Shown here piece by piece: positions 1 to 8,075 of a stretch of 64,000 nucleotides of DNA. Within the stretch, counting starts at the first letter, position 1, and each line of letters starts with the position of its first letter. Made by a program: the position numbers and the translations under genes. A model generated the notes under the pieces. It was not told the origin of the DNA, did no database searches, and saw only the letters and a list, made by a program, of their open reading frames with translations. Source of the DNA: Planctomycetaceae bacterium (GTDB taxonomy: Bacteria > Planctomycetota > Planctomycetia > Planctomycetales > Planctomycetaceae); NCBI GenBank assembly GCA_028284145.1, contig JANQSH010000109.1, positions 1-64,000 of the forward strand, written 5' to 3'.

Positions 1-68
1 AACTTTCATCTTTGCGAACTCTGCGTCTTGATGGTTCACCAGTTCTTGACGGTCCAATCGTTCCCCGC

Positions 69-104
69 GATCCAGAGACGTCACACCAGAAAGCAAACCG
101 CTCC
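69..104 (-). repeat. Module B, partial copy
   Basis: About 36 bp matching the right part of module B (the stretch with CAGAGACGTCACACCAGAA and AAACCGCTCC). The left half is missing. It directly precedes a module A copy, so the pair resembles the A-B composite at 2713-2906 but in a different order. Confidence 0.6.
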
Positions 105-106
105 TG

Positions 107-199
107 GCTGTCGGACTTTTCTCTGTGGCGGATTGAACCTCATTTGGAACTGTCATAGCAGTGTGAAGGTTGCTACACCTAACTGTGGCTCACAATAGA
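107..199 (+). repeat. Module A
   Basis: A stretch of about 93 bp that contains TGTGGCGG, CTCATTTGGAACTGT, ATAGCAGTGTGAAG and CACAATAGAG in the same order and spacing as the copy at 2713-2805. It is non-coding and lies downstream of the thioredoxin-like gene, which ends at 219 on the other strand. Confidence 0.7.
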
Positions 200-218
200 G
201 ACACACCTTCTCTTCCTG

Positions 219-812
219 CTACACCGCTGGTTCGCCAGTGAAGTATTCCGGAGCGGCGTCGGCTTTCCATTTGATGTTACAACCCAGGCTCGGCTTTTGA
301 TCCACAGGGATTTCTTCTCCAGCAAGTACCGCATCACAGGCGGCGCGCATATCGGCTCCCGTAATGGGCGTATCACTTTTCGGACGCGAGTCGTCGAACT
401 GACCGCGATAGACCAGTTTCTGATCTCCGTCAAACAGGAAAAAATCCGGAGTACAAGCCGCATGACAGGCTTTGGCCACTTCCTGCGTTTCGTCATAGAG
501 ATACGGGAAACAGTAGCCGGCCAACATCGCTTCAGCCTGCATCTTTTCGGGACTGTCATCAGGATAGTTGGCAACATCATTCGAATTGATGCCCACGATC
601 GCCAGTCCCTTTTCCTGATACTCGCGGGTGAAATCAGCAAGGGCTTCGCGCAGATGAATGACGAAGGGACAATGATTGCACATGAAAATTACCAGCAATC
701 CCACCTTGCCAGAAAAGTCGGACAGGGAAACCGTGTTGCCATCCACATTCGGCAACGAGAAATCCGGTGCGGACGTTCCCAAAGGGAGCATGGTGGATGC
801 CGTTTTAACCAT
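219..812 (-). CDS. Thioredoxin-like (redoxin/AhpC-TSA family) protein
   Basis: A 197-residue protein with a thioredoxin fold of the redoxin type, probably a cytoplasmic thiol oxidoreductase; no signal peptide is visible. Residues 12-30 (SAPDFSLPNVDG) are the usual start of the AhpC/TSA domain. The redox motif is C45-N-H-C48 within FMCNHCPFV. The TPDFFLF segment near residue 121 carries the cis-proline expected opposite the active site. A conserved-looking SLGCNIKWK tail follows. The ATG at 812 has a GGAG eight bases upstream. The family is common in planctomycetes and bacteroidetes; the substrate is not known. It lies upstream of coaD on the same strand, but the gap of 128 bases gives no proof of an operon. 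Confidence 0.9.
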   Translation of the reverse strand: MVKTASTMLPLGTSAPDFSLPNVDGNTVSLSDFSGKVGLLVIFMCNHCPFVIHLREALADFTREYQEKGLAIVGINSNDVANYPDDSPEKMQAEAMLAGYCFPYLYDETQEVAKACHAACTPDFFLFDGDQKLVYRGQFDDSRPKSDTPITGADMRAACDAVLAGEEIPVDQKPSLGCNIKWKADAAPEYFTGEPAV

Positions 813-940
813 TGAATGATCTCCATAAACAAATGCGGTTGATCGATTGGAGGAATTGTTACTTTCGTATTCACAACGTATTCAAATCAGAAAATGACTG
901 AGGAGTCACAAGTATCAAGAGTGTGATTGTTCAGGAGACG

Positions 941-1453
941 TCAACGTTCATGGTATTTCGCCAGTAATGGCGCAACGATACTCTCGGAAACAAATGCCTT
1001 GAGTTGCTCCGCACTGTTTTCCTTTCCCAGTTGTGCAATCTGTTTGATGAGTGAACTGGAAATGTGCGTGTATTGATCGCTCGACATCAGAAAGACCGAC
1101 TCAATTCGAGGATCAAGAGCGCGGTTGGCTAAAGACATGGTGAACTCAGCTTCAATATCGGTCAGCGTGCGAACGCCTCGAAGCATGACCGACGCACCAC
1201 ACTGGCAGACAAAATTCACGGCCAATCCACTGAATTGTTTCACATCGACATTGGGGATCGACGCGACAACGTCATTTAGCAGGTCTTCTCGTTCGTCGGA
1301 AGTGAACAGCGTCTTTTTGTCAGGATTGATCCCGATGCCAACGGTCAACTGGTCAAAGATCCTCGCTCCCCGCTGGATAATATCCAGGTGGCCGAGAGTG
1401 GGGGGATCGAAGCTGCCAACGTAAACGGCGTGCGATGTGGAACTGTCGCTCAT
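941..1453 (-). CDS. coaD: Phosphopantetheine adenylyltransferase
   Basis: A 170-residue protein that transfers AMP from ATP to 4'-phosphopantetheine, the fourth step of coenzyme A synthesis in the cytoplasm. The N-terminus YVGSFDPPTLGHLDII holds the nucleotidyltransferase T-x-G-H motif. GVRTLTDIEAEFTMSLANR and the HISSSLIKQIA motif near residues 130-140 are typical of CoaD and separate it from other cytidylyltransferase-fold proteins. The length is close to the bacterial norm of about 160. The ATG start at 1453 has only a weak ribosome-binding site. The next gene upstream is the divergent Hsp20 operon, so 1454-1826 holds promoters for both. Confidence 0.96.
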   Translation of the reverse strand: MSDSSTSHAVYVGSFDPPTLGHLDIIQRGARIFDQLTVGIGINPDKKTLFTSDEREDLLNDVVASIPNVDVKQFSGLAVNFVCQCGASVMLRGVRTLTDIEAEFTMSLANRALDPRIESVFLMSSDQYTHISSSLIKQIAQLGKENSAEQLKAFVSESIVAPLLAKYHER

Positions 1454-1680
1454 GCGGGTCTTTCATTGAAAGGGCGGCGAGGTATTTTCGCGAACTGGTT
1501 CATTGTAATCAATGCGGTGATCAGTTTCCGGTCACAGTGGAGGATTGACGATTACGACACAGCGAATGCCGATTTGGCAGTAACACCGAACAAAGTGAGC
1601 TGATTTCCGCGTGTCAAAATGGCAGTTTTGTAGCCGTGTGACAGGCTGGAATTTTCATTCTGTTTAGTAAAGGTAATATG

Positions 1681-1686
1681 TATAAT
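1681..1686 (+). promoter_or_regulatory. Possible -10 box of the Hsp20 operon promoter
   Basis: A perfect TATAAT lies 140 bases upstream of the first Hsp20 ATG. The -35 region at the right spacing (TTCTGT, 1658-1663) is a poor match. Just upstream, TGTCA near 1613 and TGACA near 1640 form an inverted pair that could be an operator. No CIRCE element (TTAGCACTC inverted repeat) is visible. This is inference only. Confidence 0.3.
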
Positions 1687-1776
1687 TGTTTACGGCGCCT
1701 GAACTGCGTTCGTGTTTCAGTAATTTCATCTTTGGCAACTGGTACGCTGTTTGCATCACAATTGCAGTCGACAAAT

Positions 1777-1821
1777 GGGCGCGTTTCGCCCTGCCGGTTG
1801 ATGCTCATTCGAAACGGAATG
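1777..1821 (+). promoter_or_regulatory. Two small hairpins in the Hsp20 leader
   Basis: GGGCG (1777-1781) and CGCCC (1787-1791) form a perfect 5-bp stem. CATTC (1806-1810) and GAATG (1817-1821) form a second, ending five bases before the ATG at 1827 and covering the place where a ribosome-binding site should be. The position in front of a heat-shock gene suggests a possible RNA thermometer, but no known class (ROSE, fourU) is clearly matched. Confidence 0.3.
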
Positions 1822-1826
1822 TGAAT

Positions 1827-2318
1827 ATGCCTGTTTTTCGTTGGGGACAAACCTGGAATGCGATCCATGACATTGAGCGTGAAGTGGACCGATTGCTGCG
1901 CGATGTTAATCTGACGTTTCAGGGAATTCGATTCGGACGACAGTATCCGCAGCTCAATTTGTTTGAGTTCGATGAAGAGTATCAGATCATCGCCGAACTA
2001 CCAGGAGTGGATCGCGCTGATTTTGATCTGACGATAGCAAATGGTGTTCTCACAATTGCGGGTATACGGCGAGCACCGGATGATGTTCCGGAAGATCGCT
2101 ATCGGCGGCAGGAACGTTTTCACGGCAGTTGGCAACGGACTATTCAGGTTCCGGAACGTGTGCGGGAAGAAGACCTGACGGCGGAATTCAACAATGGTAT
2201 TCTAACGGTTCATCTGCCGAAAGCGCAACCGGCATCACCCAGACAAATTCCCGTCGTCGATAGCCAGGAGGCCGATACATCCGAGTCGACCAGCGAAGGG
2301 GTGAACAATGACAAATGA
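1827..2318 (+). CDS. Small heat-shock protein, Hsp20/alpha-crystallin family (first of three)
   Basis: A 163-residue ATP-independent holdase that keeps unfolding proteins soluble in the cytoplasm. The N-terminus MPVFRWGQTWNAIHDIEREVDRLL is a typical Hsp20 start, so the open frame upstream to 1686 is not used. The alpha-crystallin domain spans about residues 38-145 and includes EYQIIAELPGVDRADFDL, the arginine-rich QERFHGSWQRTI segment and the closing motif FNNGILTVHLPKAQP. The last bases overlap the start of the second Hsp20 gene by 11 bases, so the two are translationally coupled. The weak ribosome-binding site may be tied to the leader hairpins. Induction by heat is inferred from the family. 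Confidence 0.93.
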   Translation: MPVFRWGQTWNAIHDIEREVDRLLRDVNLTFQGIRFGRQYPQLNLFEFDEEYQIIAELPGVDRADFDLTIANGVLTIAGIRRAPDDVPEDRYRRQERFHGSWQRTIQVPERVREEDLTAEFNNGILTVHLPKAQPASPRQIPVVDSQEADTSESTSEGVNNDK

Positions 2319-2715
2319 TCTTCCCGCAAAACAGGACTCTACCGATAATCTGCCTTCTGGCGAGAATGTAACACCGACAAAACGTTATGTATTTAACCCA
2401 CCGATTGACATCTATGAGTCGGATGAAGGGCTCGTGCTGTACGCAGATCTTCCGGGGGTCACGGCGGAAACAATCGACCTGCAGGTGCAGAACAACAAGT
2501 TGACGTTGTTTGGCCGCATTCGTACCGGGATACCGGAAAACGCACGGGTTGTTCATCAGGAGTATGGCGTGGGGGATTTTTTCCGATCGTTTATTTTGAG
2601 TGATGACGTCGACCACGAGCGAATTGAGGCAAAACTCAACAACGGCGTTTTGAAAGTGATTCTTCCCCGAATCGAGAAAAACCAACCCCGCCGGATACAA
2701 GTAAACGTACAATAG
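2308..2715 (+). CDS. Small heat-shock protein, Hsp20/alpha-crystallin family (second of three)
   Basis: A 135-residue Hsp20 protein. The alpha-crystallin domain runs from about residue 30 to the end: YESDEGLVLYADLPGVTAETIDLQVQ, then EYGVGDFFRSFIL and the C-terminal LNNGVLKVILPR. Its ATG lies inside the end of the preceding Hsp20 gene. It is clearly a paralogue, not a recent duplicate, because little of the sequence outside the conserved blocks matches. The TAG stop at 2713-2715 is at the same time the first three bases of a module A repeat. Confidence 0.92.
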   Translation: MTNDLPAKQDSTDNLPSGENVTPTKRYVFNPPIDIYESDEGLVLYADLPGVTAETIDLQVQNNKLTLFGRIRTGIPENARVVHQEYGVGDFFRSFILSDDVDHERIEAKLNNGVLKVILPRIEKNQPRRIQVNVQ

Positions 2716-2805
2716 TCCGACGGACTATTATCTGTGGCGGCTTGAGTCTCATTTGAGACTGTAATAGCAGTGTGAAGACCGCTACAGTGAAACGTGGCTT
2801 GCAAT
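2713..2805 (+). repeat. Module A
   Basis: A non-coding repeat that starts at the TAG stop of the second Hsp20 gene with TAGTCCGACGGACTA, an 11-base near-palindrome, and ends at GCAATAG. Internal blocks are TCTGTGGCGGCTTGAG, TCTCATTTGAGACTG and GCAGTGTGAAGACC. It is joined without a gap to a module B copy. Confidence 0.75.
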
Positions 2806-2906
2806 AGAACCGTTTACCTTCTGGTGTGACGTTTCTGGTTCGTGGGGGCCTGTGTTTGCAGGTCTGACGATGCCCATCGCGGCACAGAAGAGCGTAATAC
2901 GCTCTA
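2805..2906 (+). repeat. Module B, 102 bp
   Basis: It starts TAGAACCGTTTACC and ends GCGTAATACGCTCTA. The inner part contains TGTGACGTTTCTGGTTCGTG, TGTTTGCAGG and CCATCGCGGCACAGAAG, all shared with the other B copies. It lies between the second and third Hsp20 genes, so the composite probably split an original three-gene operon. Confidence 0.8.
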
Positions 2907-2957
2907 GATGCGTTACTTTTCACTGGTCTCGCAAACTCCAATGCAGGAGAAAGACTT

Positions 2958-3536
2958 ATGTCCGAAACGGAATCTCAATCAACTCAGTCTGGTTCGCAAA
3001 GTGGCGATGCATCGCAGCGCCTTTCCGCGTCTGTCGATCGTTTGAAGCAGGAGTTCGATCGCTGGCTGGATGTCGCAATGGAGCAGGGGGGCCGTGCATT
3101 GGATGCGTTCGGGTTCCGTGGCATGTCCAGCGGGTTTTGCCCGGCAATCGATGTCGAGGAAACGACCGAAGATGTGCGTGTGACCATTGATGTGCCGGGA
3201 GTGGATCCCATGAACATCGACCTGACGTTGCAGGGCAACATGCTGACGGTGAAGGGGATGCGCCCCAGTCACGATCTGGTGAGTGATGCCGACGTCCATC
3301 TGTCCGAGCGTGCGAAAGGAGGGTTCCAGCGCTCAATACCGATGCCGGCGCCAGTCGATGCCGATGCCGTTTCCGCAGAAACCAAAAACGGCGTGCTGTC
3401 AATTACCTTACCGAAGACAGCACAGGCCAGGCCGCGAACGATCCATGTTTCCATGCCGGACGATGATACGCCAGCCACAACGCAGGTGCGGACCAACACA
3501 GGTGGTGAGACGATTGACGAGATTGTGGACGAGTAA
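2958..3536 (+). CDS. Small heat-shock protein, Hsp20/alpha-crystallin family (third of three)
   Basis: A 192-residue Hsp20 protein. After a Ser/Gln-rich N-terminus (about residues 1-25) comes an amphipathic helix (RLKQEFDRWLDVAMEQ). The alpha-crystallin domain (about residues 54-160) follows, with DVRVTIDVPGVDPMNIDLTL, GGFQRSIPMPAPVDADAV and TKNGVLSITLPK. A Thr-rich acidic tail ends the protein. A clear AGGAG precedes the ATG. It is separated from the other two Hsp20 genes by 242 bases made up largely of an A-B repeat composite, and so may need its own promoter. It converges on the Bfd-like gene with only 12 bases between. Confidence 0.93.
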   Translation: MSETESQSTQSGSQSGDASQRLSASVDRLKQEFDRWLDVAMEQGGRALDAFGFRGMSSGFCPAIDVEETTEDVRVTIDVPGVDPMNIDLTLQGNMLTVKGMRPSHDLVSDADVHLSERAKGGFQRSIPMPAPVDADAVSAETKNGVLSITLPKTAQARPRTIHVSMPDDDTPATTQVRTNTGGETIDEIVDE

Positions 3537-3548
3537 AGTGTACCACAC

Positions 3549-3875
3549 TTAGAGCGAAAAATTTTGCTGATCTTTGATGTCCGTTTTTGGAGGTGGTGTG
3601 GCACCCGGAGGCGGCGTGCCATGCCCTTCGCGAATGTAGGCACCCCGCTGACGAGCATACTCCTCTGGCGTGATGTCGTCTTCGGCAGTGTCCTCTGTAT
3701 CCTGCATTTGTGTGTGGTACTTTTTCAGAAATGGAATGCACCAGCCGCAGCCGGTTCCCGCGCCCCCACACTCACTGATTTGACTCGGGCGACGTGGCTT
3801 GTAGATTCGGATGAAGTTGAAAATCTTTCGCCTGGTGATGTGAAAGCAGTAACAGATTTCGTCGTCGGATTTCAA
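3549..3875 (-). CDS. Bfd-like [2Fe-2S]-binding protein
   Basis: A protein of about 108 residues. Residues 6-50 match the bacterioferritin-associated ferredoxin (Fer2_BFD) fold, with C8-x-C10 in EICYCFHITRRKI and C43-x2-C46 in GAGTGCGWC, the four ligands of a [2Fe-2S] cluster. The tail is acidic and then proline-rich, ending HGTPPPGATPPPKTD. I chose a TTG start at 3875, which has AAAGG at the right distance and puts the first cysteine where the family has it. The frame stays open to 4019, with an ATG at 3959, but that part overlaps the end of the upstream gene. In other bacteria Bfd releases iron from bacterioferritin. No bacterioferritin gene is present here, so the partner is unknown. Confidence 0.8.
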   Translation of the reverse strand: MKSDDEICYCFHITRRKIFNFIRIYKPRRPSQISECGGAGTGCGWCIPFLKKYHTQMQDTEDTAEDDITPEEYARQRGAYIREGHGTPPPGATPPPKTDIKDQQNFSL

Positions 3876-3936
3876 CGAGGGAACCTTTCTGATCAGTATG
3901 CGTAAAAACTGCTGACGGAGGGATAGTTGAATCGTT

Positions 3937-5712
3937 TCAGGGTTGGCTGTCGGCTTCATTCGTCTCTGCCGCAAAGACACGAATACGGTTTGTTTCGATT
4001 TCATAAACCAGGCCGGCATCGGCTGTGGCTCTGTCGAGAATTTTCCGCACGGTTGTTGCCTGCAGATTAAGACGCATGTGACTGGACAAGCGGGACTTCA
4101 TGTCCGGCGAATCGCGATCATCAACCACAATGGCAACGCCACTCATCTCTGCAACTTCATCAAGCAAGTCTGCACACGATACGGCGGCAGGAAGTACAAA
4201 AGCGTTAATCGGCTGTGTCAGAGCCGATTCGATCTGTTCGATCGTTTTCCCTTCGACGATTGGCGTTGCCGGTTCGTCGGTTTCGCCTGGTTCGAGAGTG
4301 ACCTTCGGTTCGGATGTGTTATCTGACGGGTCGTCAGGGGTCATCGGCTCCGGGTTGTTTGACTCGGGATCTTCGGATTTGGGCGTCAGTTCTTCCGCGT
4401 TATCTTCTGGTGGATTGAAATCGATCACCTCCCCCGGTTCGCCCGGCACGTTTTCATCAAGAGGAAGTCCATCGGCCATGGCCGCCATGCGACGTACAAG
4501 TCGCGGGTCGGTTTTCTCCGAAATAAACTGCACGCTGCCGTCCGCCAACAAGACAGACATGCCACCAGTTTCGCCCGTCCCAAAACCATCGTTGCCATTG
4601 ATGTAAGGCGGATTGGTCAAGGCGCGGATGGAGTGACCATCCCCAGCGGCCCAGGCTCGAAATCCGTCTGACACGCCAGCCACCATCATCGTATTCGCAA
4701 GTCCGTCCTTAATATCATCGCGTGTTGTGCGACGTTGATAACCAAAAATGCCGGCGCGGGAGTGATCTTTGGGCAACGATGCCGCATCGATTCCGACTCC
4801 TGAAATACCGGCAAAATGACTTGCAGGATATCCATCGTTTCCCGTCAGCCTGTTAAAATTCGGATTCAAAAAAAGGGGCATTTTGCGGCGAACAAATTCC
4901 GTTTGCGAGGGATTATTCCAACTGGCGTTCCAGTCAGCCGCAACGCTGTCGTCAGAGGCCGCAACCAACTCCGCCATCCAACTATAACCCTCTTTTCCGG
5001 GGCGTTGATCGATTTGCCGACCCGTCGGGTAATGGCCCTGTTTGAGGTGATATCGGTTCAATTCATGTCCCAGCATTCTCAATCGGCCATCCAGGTCATT
5101 CGGAACAGTTGGCAGAGGTTGATCAACCTGAGGGCTGTTTTGTGTCTGTTCTCCATTTCCGGAATCGACAGGATTTGTGTCGGTTGAATCTTGCTGATTC
5201 CCTGTCGAGCCGAATTCGCTGGAGTCGGGCCAGGCGAATATGACCAGCGAAATGGCGAGAATGCCTGCCACGATCCAGGCGATGGTTGCTGAATTCAGAA
5301 AACGGTTACTGGTGGGGGCTGCTGACTCGGATTGCGTTGTCGATGATTTTGCCAGGTTGCTATCGATGGCGGTTTTCGCTGATTCAGATTTCTGGCGACG
5401 ACCATTGGTTTGTCCGGGTTGCGGTGTTCGAGTCTGCGAATTCTTTTGCCCGGTCGTTTCACGTCGTTGTACGGTCCTTCGGGAGAGCGTTGAAACGGTT
5501 GCCAAGCCTTTGTTTGCCAGGGCGGAGGTTCCAGTTTCGTCATCGATCCATTGGTCGGCGGAGTAGAGTTCCACGGTCGGTTCGCCGGTGGTGTTGTCGT
5601 CGACAATGATGATGGGGGTCTGGCATTCCGGGCAGGGCATGGGCCGGTAGAGCAATCCGGAATTGGGAATCCTCAGCAAAACGTCACAATGTGGACATTG
5701 CAGTTGACTCAT
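3937..5712 (-). CDS. Zinc-ribbon, single-span membrane protein with DUF1559-type domain
   Basis: A 591-residue planctomycete-type protein. Residues 1-40 hold a zinc ribbon with two CPxC pairs (LQCPHCDVLL and MPCPECQTPI). A low-complexity linker follows, then one membrane span at about residues 143-162 (IAWIVAGILAISLVIFAW). Residues 205-410 resemble the C-terminal part of DUF1559 proteins: DDIKDGLANTMMVAGVSDG and GGMSVLLADGSVQFISE. After an acidic Pro/Glu/Thr linker, the last 100 residues look like a small secretin/STN-type domain (MRLNLQATTVRKILDRAT). The next gene upstream has the same layout. The function is unknown; the ribbon should be cytoplasmic and the rest periplasmic. Confidence 0.85.
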   Translation of the reverse strand: MSQLQCPHCDVLLRIPNSGLLYRPMPCPECQTPIIIVDDNTTGEPTVELYSADQWIDDETGTSALANKGLATVSTLSRRTVQRRETTGQKNSQTRTPQPGQTNGRRQKSESAKTAIDSNLAKSSTTQSESAAPTSNRFLNSATIAWIVAGILAISLVIFAWPDSSEFGSTGNQQDSTDTNPVDSGNGEQTQNSPQVDQPLPTVPNDLDGRLRMLGHELNRYHLKQGHYPTGRQIDQRPGKEGYSWMAELVAASDDSVAADWNASWNNPSQTEFVRRKMPLFLNPNFNRLTGNDGYPASHFAGISGVGIDAASLPKDHSRAGIFGYQRRTTRDDIKDGLANTMMVAGVSDGFRAWAAGDGHSIRALTNPPYINGNDGFGTGETGGMSVLLADGSVQFISEKTDPRLVRRMAAMADGLPLDENVPGEPGEVIDFNPPEDNAEELTPKSEDPESNNPEPMTPDDPSDNTSEPKVTLEPGETDEPATPIVEGKTIEQIESALTQPINAFVLPAAVSCADLLDEVAEMSGVAIVVDDRDSPDMKSRLSSHMRLNLQATTVRKILDRATADAGLVYEIETNRIRVFAAETNEADSQP

Positions 5713-5790
5713 GGTTTACCACGTTTGCAATCAGCACAACAGAATGGATGGTGCGATGTCGTCGATCGCATTGTAAAGTCGACAAAATGG

Positions 5791-5911
5791 TCTAATGCTA
5801 CGCTTCTTCTGTGCCGCGATGGGAGTCGTTTGGTCAACAAAGATACCCTCCCCACGAGCCAGAGACATCACATTAACCAGAGACATCACACTAAATGGTA
5901 AGCTGCTATAG
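5791..5911 (-). repeat. Module B with internal duplication
   Basis: About 121 bp. The left part (ACGCTTCTTCTGTGCCGCGATGG) and the right part (GGTAAGCTGCTATA) match module B. The CCAGAGACATCACA block occurs twice in tandem (about 5859 and 5877), which explains the extra length. It lies between the two zinc-ribbon membrane protein genes. Confidence 0.7.
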
Positions 5912-5921
5912 ACAAACTGCT

Positions 5922-8075
5922 TCAGTTCTTGTAGTAGATCATGCCATCGGATGAGGTCATCGAATTGAGGTCGACATTGCGGCTTGCTGCTGCTGCTTTG
6001 GTCAGCACGGTTGCCTTTCTGGTACTTTCGTCGACGATCAGAATCATCCCTTCGGCCGTATATCGACTGAGAATTGACTTGAGCGCTTCCGTGGCAGGGA
6101 CGTTACCCAACTGGTGAGTCTGAGCCATGTTCTTTGTCATACCAGCCATTTTCAATGCATCACCATCGATTTCGATAGGAACTTTGGTTTCATCCGCAAT
6201 GAAAGCATACGCTTCCTGCAGTGGTGTGCGGCGGAAATCAATTTCAAATACGCGTTGCAGTCGGTCAGCCAGTCGTGCTGGCAGATTGCCTGGCGTCGCA
6301 GGCGTCGGTACGGTCTGGGTGAAATCGGTCACGGCGGCTTCATCGAGGAACAACATTGTCCCGACAGCAAGGTTCGGTGCCGCCCGCTCGTTCATCACGG
6401 CGGTGAGTTGCACGTATCGCTGGTCAATTCCCCCCAGTGTTCGTAAAGAGAGCAATTTCATCATTGCCGGATAGCGGCCAATGATGGCGCGACGTCCGTT
6501 TTGTTTGGGCTGCATTTTTTGTACGAGATTCAGAATCTCGCGCGGCATCACATCGAGTTTGTTACGGAACTCCCGTTGCAACTTGACTTCGGGAACGTAC
6601 GCATAATTTCGAACCTTCATGTCGGTGTAAAATCTGGGACCGAGGTGGCAACTCCAAGCCACCGCTTCGGCCCCGTCGCCAATCCAATCGAGAAAAATTT
6701 CCAGAAATGGAACGAAGGTTGCATTGATCAGTTCTTCTTTGTGAATGCGGATATCTTTCGGATGGAAGGCAATCGTAAAGTGTCGATCGCAGTCTGTGTG
6801 TTGCAGAATTTCGACCAGACCTTGAGACATGCTATGCGTCTTTTCGCGAACAATTGAAGCCATCATCTCAGAGGCCCGCCGCTTTTCGCAAATCGCGATT
6901 GTCCGTTCGTCCCGTTTGTAGTAGGCGTGGGTTTCGTCGTAATAAACGGGATGCGATGGCCCACCCAGATCATTTGCACGTTCCGCGCGAAACCGATTGA
7001 TGAAATCGGCGTTTTGCATTGGGTTAACCAGCTTGACCACTGTCGCCACTTCAAACGGTTCTTCTTTCGCGCCTAACGCAACGCAGACCAAAGCCTCTTC
7101 GATTTCCTGCGGTTCATAGCGACAGATCTCCTGAATCTTCTGCTTGCCCCATTCGGCGAGAACGGGCAGGCCCCAGAGAACCTCCTGACCAACACTTCCT
7201 TCTCTCCAGATATCTGCGGGTCGCAGGTGGAATACAATGCTCGTTCCGGCGGGGATCAGTTGGAGGCGAATCGGGTCTCCATTGGTCGGACTGTGAGAAG
7301 CCGCGAACTCAAGGTTTTTCTGCTGTTGCGTTCTGGAAGAATCCCATTGGCGATTGTCGACCATTCTGGGCTTTTCCGCATCGGTCGGGGGAGGTTCCGT
7401 TCCGAACCGATCGTAAGCGAAGTATCCACCACCAATCAAAAGACACAACATTGCGACAGAGAGGACGGTGAACTGCAGGCGCTTGCGATGCCGACGTTTA
7501 ATTTCCCGAATCCGGTCGACACCTCGCTGATTATCCTGAACTCCCACGCTGTGACCGGCCGGTAAAGCGTAAGGGTCGGGAAACCCGGGCTGCGCCATGG
7601 GTGGCTGGCCGCAGGAGTATTGCGGATAAGGCTGTTGTGGATGCGCCTGCTGCGGATGTTGTTGCGGTGGGTAGACGACCTGTTGAGGGTACGGTTGTTG
7701 AGGGGGCTGTGGTTGTTGCGGATGCACTGGAGCGGTTGCCGGCGAAGCATTCTGGGCCGTAAGTGGAGCTTGTTGTTGGCTGTCACCACCTGGCATGACC
7801 AGTGTCATCGGGACTTCATCTTCCGCGTTGGCCTGGTCGTTCGCCTGATCAACGACAACACCTTTGACGGCGTTGGGAACGCGACTGGGTGAAAGCGTTT
7901 GCGGACTTTCCGCCAGCTCGAATGTGACTTCGTCTTCCTGATTCTGATCAATCTTTTCGCGCAGTAGAAAGCGATGCGTGCACTTCGGACATTTCCCCTT
8001 CTTCCCGATCAACGAACGGTCTCTCAGACGAAGTTCTTTACCACATTTCGGACAGGAAACCCGAACAGCTTCCAT
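5922..8075 (-). CDS. Zinc-ribbon, single-span membrane protein with STN-like C-terminus
   Basis: A 717-residue protein. Residues 1-40 form a zinc ribbon (VSCPKCGKELRLRD and GKCPKCTHRFLL). A long Gln/Pro-rich linker (about 95-165, repeated PQQ) leads to a basic stretch and one membrane span (about 205-225, FTVLSVAMLCLLIGGGYFAY). The remaining 480 residues should be periplasmic. The last 110 (VFEIDFRRTPLQEAYAFIA) look like a secretin/STN-type domain similar in style to that of the next gene downstream. The ATG at 8075 puts the ribbon right at the N-terminus; an upstream frame to 8129 is open but adds an unlikely extension. The middle region is not recognised. Both genes probably arose from a common design and may work together. 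Confidence 0.85.
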   Translation of the reverse strand: MEAVRVSCPKCGKELRLRDRSLIGKKGKCPKCTHRFLLREKIDQNQEDEVTFELAESPQTLSPSRVPNAVKGVVVDQANDQANAEDEVPMTLVMPGGDSQQQAPLTAQNASPATAPVHPQQPQPPQQPYPQQVVYPPQQHPQQAHPQQPYPQYSCGQPPMAQPGFPDPYALPAGHSVGVQDNQRGVDRIREIKRRHRKRLQFTVLSVAMLCLLIGGGYFAYDRFGTEPPPTDAEKPRMVDNRQWDSSRTQQQKNLEFAASHSPTNGDPIRLQLIPAGTSIVFHLRPADIWREGSVGQEVLWGLPVLAEWGKQKIQEICRYEPQEIEEALVCVALGAKEEPFEVATVVKLVNPMQNADFINRFRAERANDLGGPSHPVYYDETHAYYKRDERTIAICEKRRASEMMASIVREKTHSMSQGLVEILQHTDCDRHFTIAFHPKDIRIHKEELINATFVPFLEIFLDWIGDGAEAVAWSCHLGPRFYTDMKVRNYAYVPEVKLQREFRNKLDVMPREILNLVQKMQPKQNGRRAIIGRYPAMMKLLSLRTLGGIDQRYVQLTAVMNERAAPNLAVGTMLFLDEAAVTDFTQTVPTPATPGNLPARLADRLQRVFEIDFRRTPLQEAYAFIADETKVPIEIDGDALKMAGMTKNMAQTHQLGNVPATEALKSILSRYTAEGMILIVDESTRKATVLTKAAAASRNVDLNSMTSSDGMIYYKN

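Noticed and set aside
3550-3556. TAGAGCG next to the end of the Bfd-like gene as another module B
   Set aside because: Only the first seven bases match; the rest does not follow the module.
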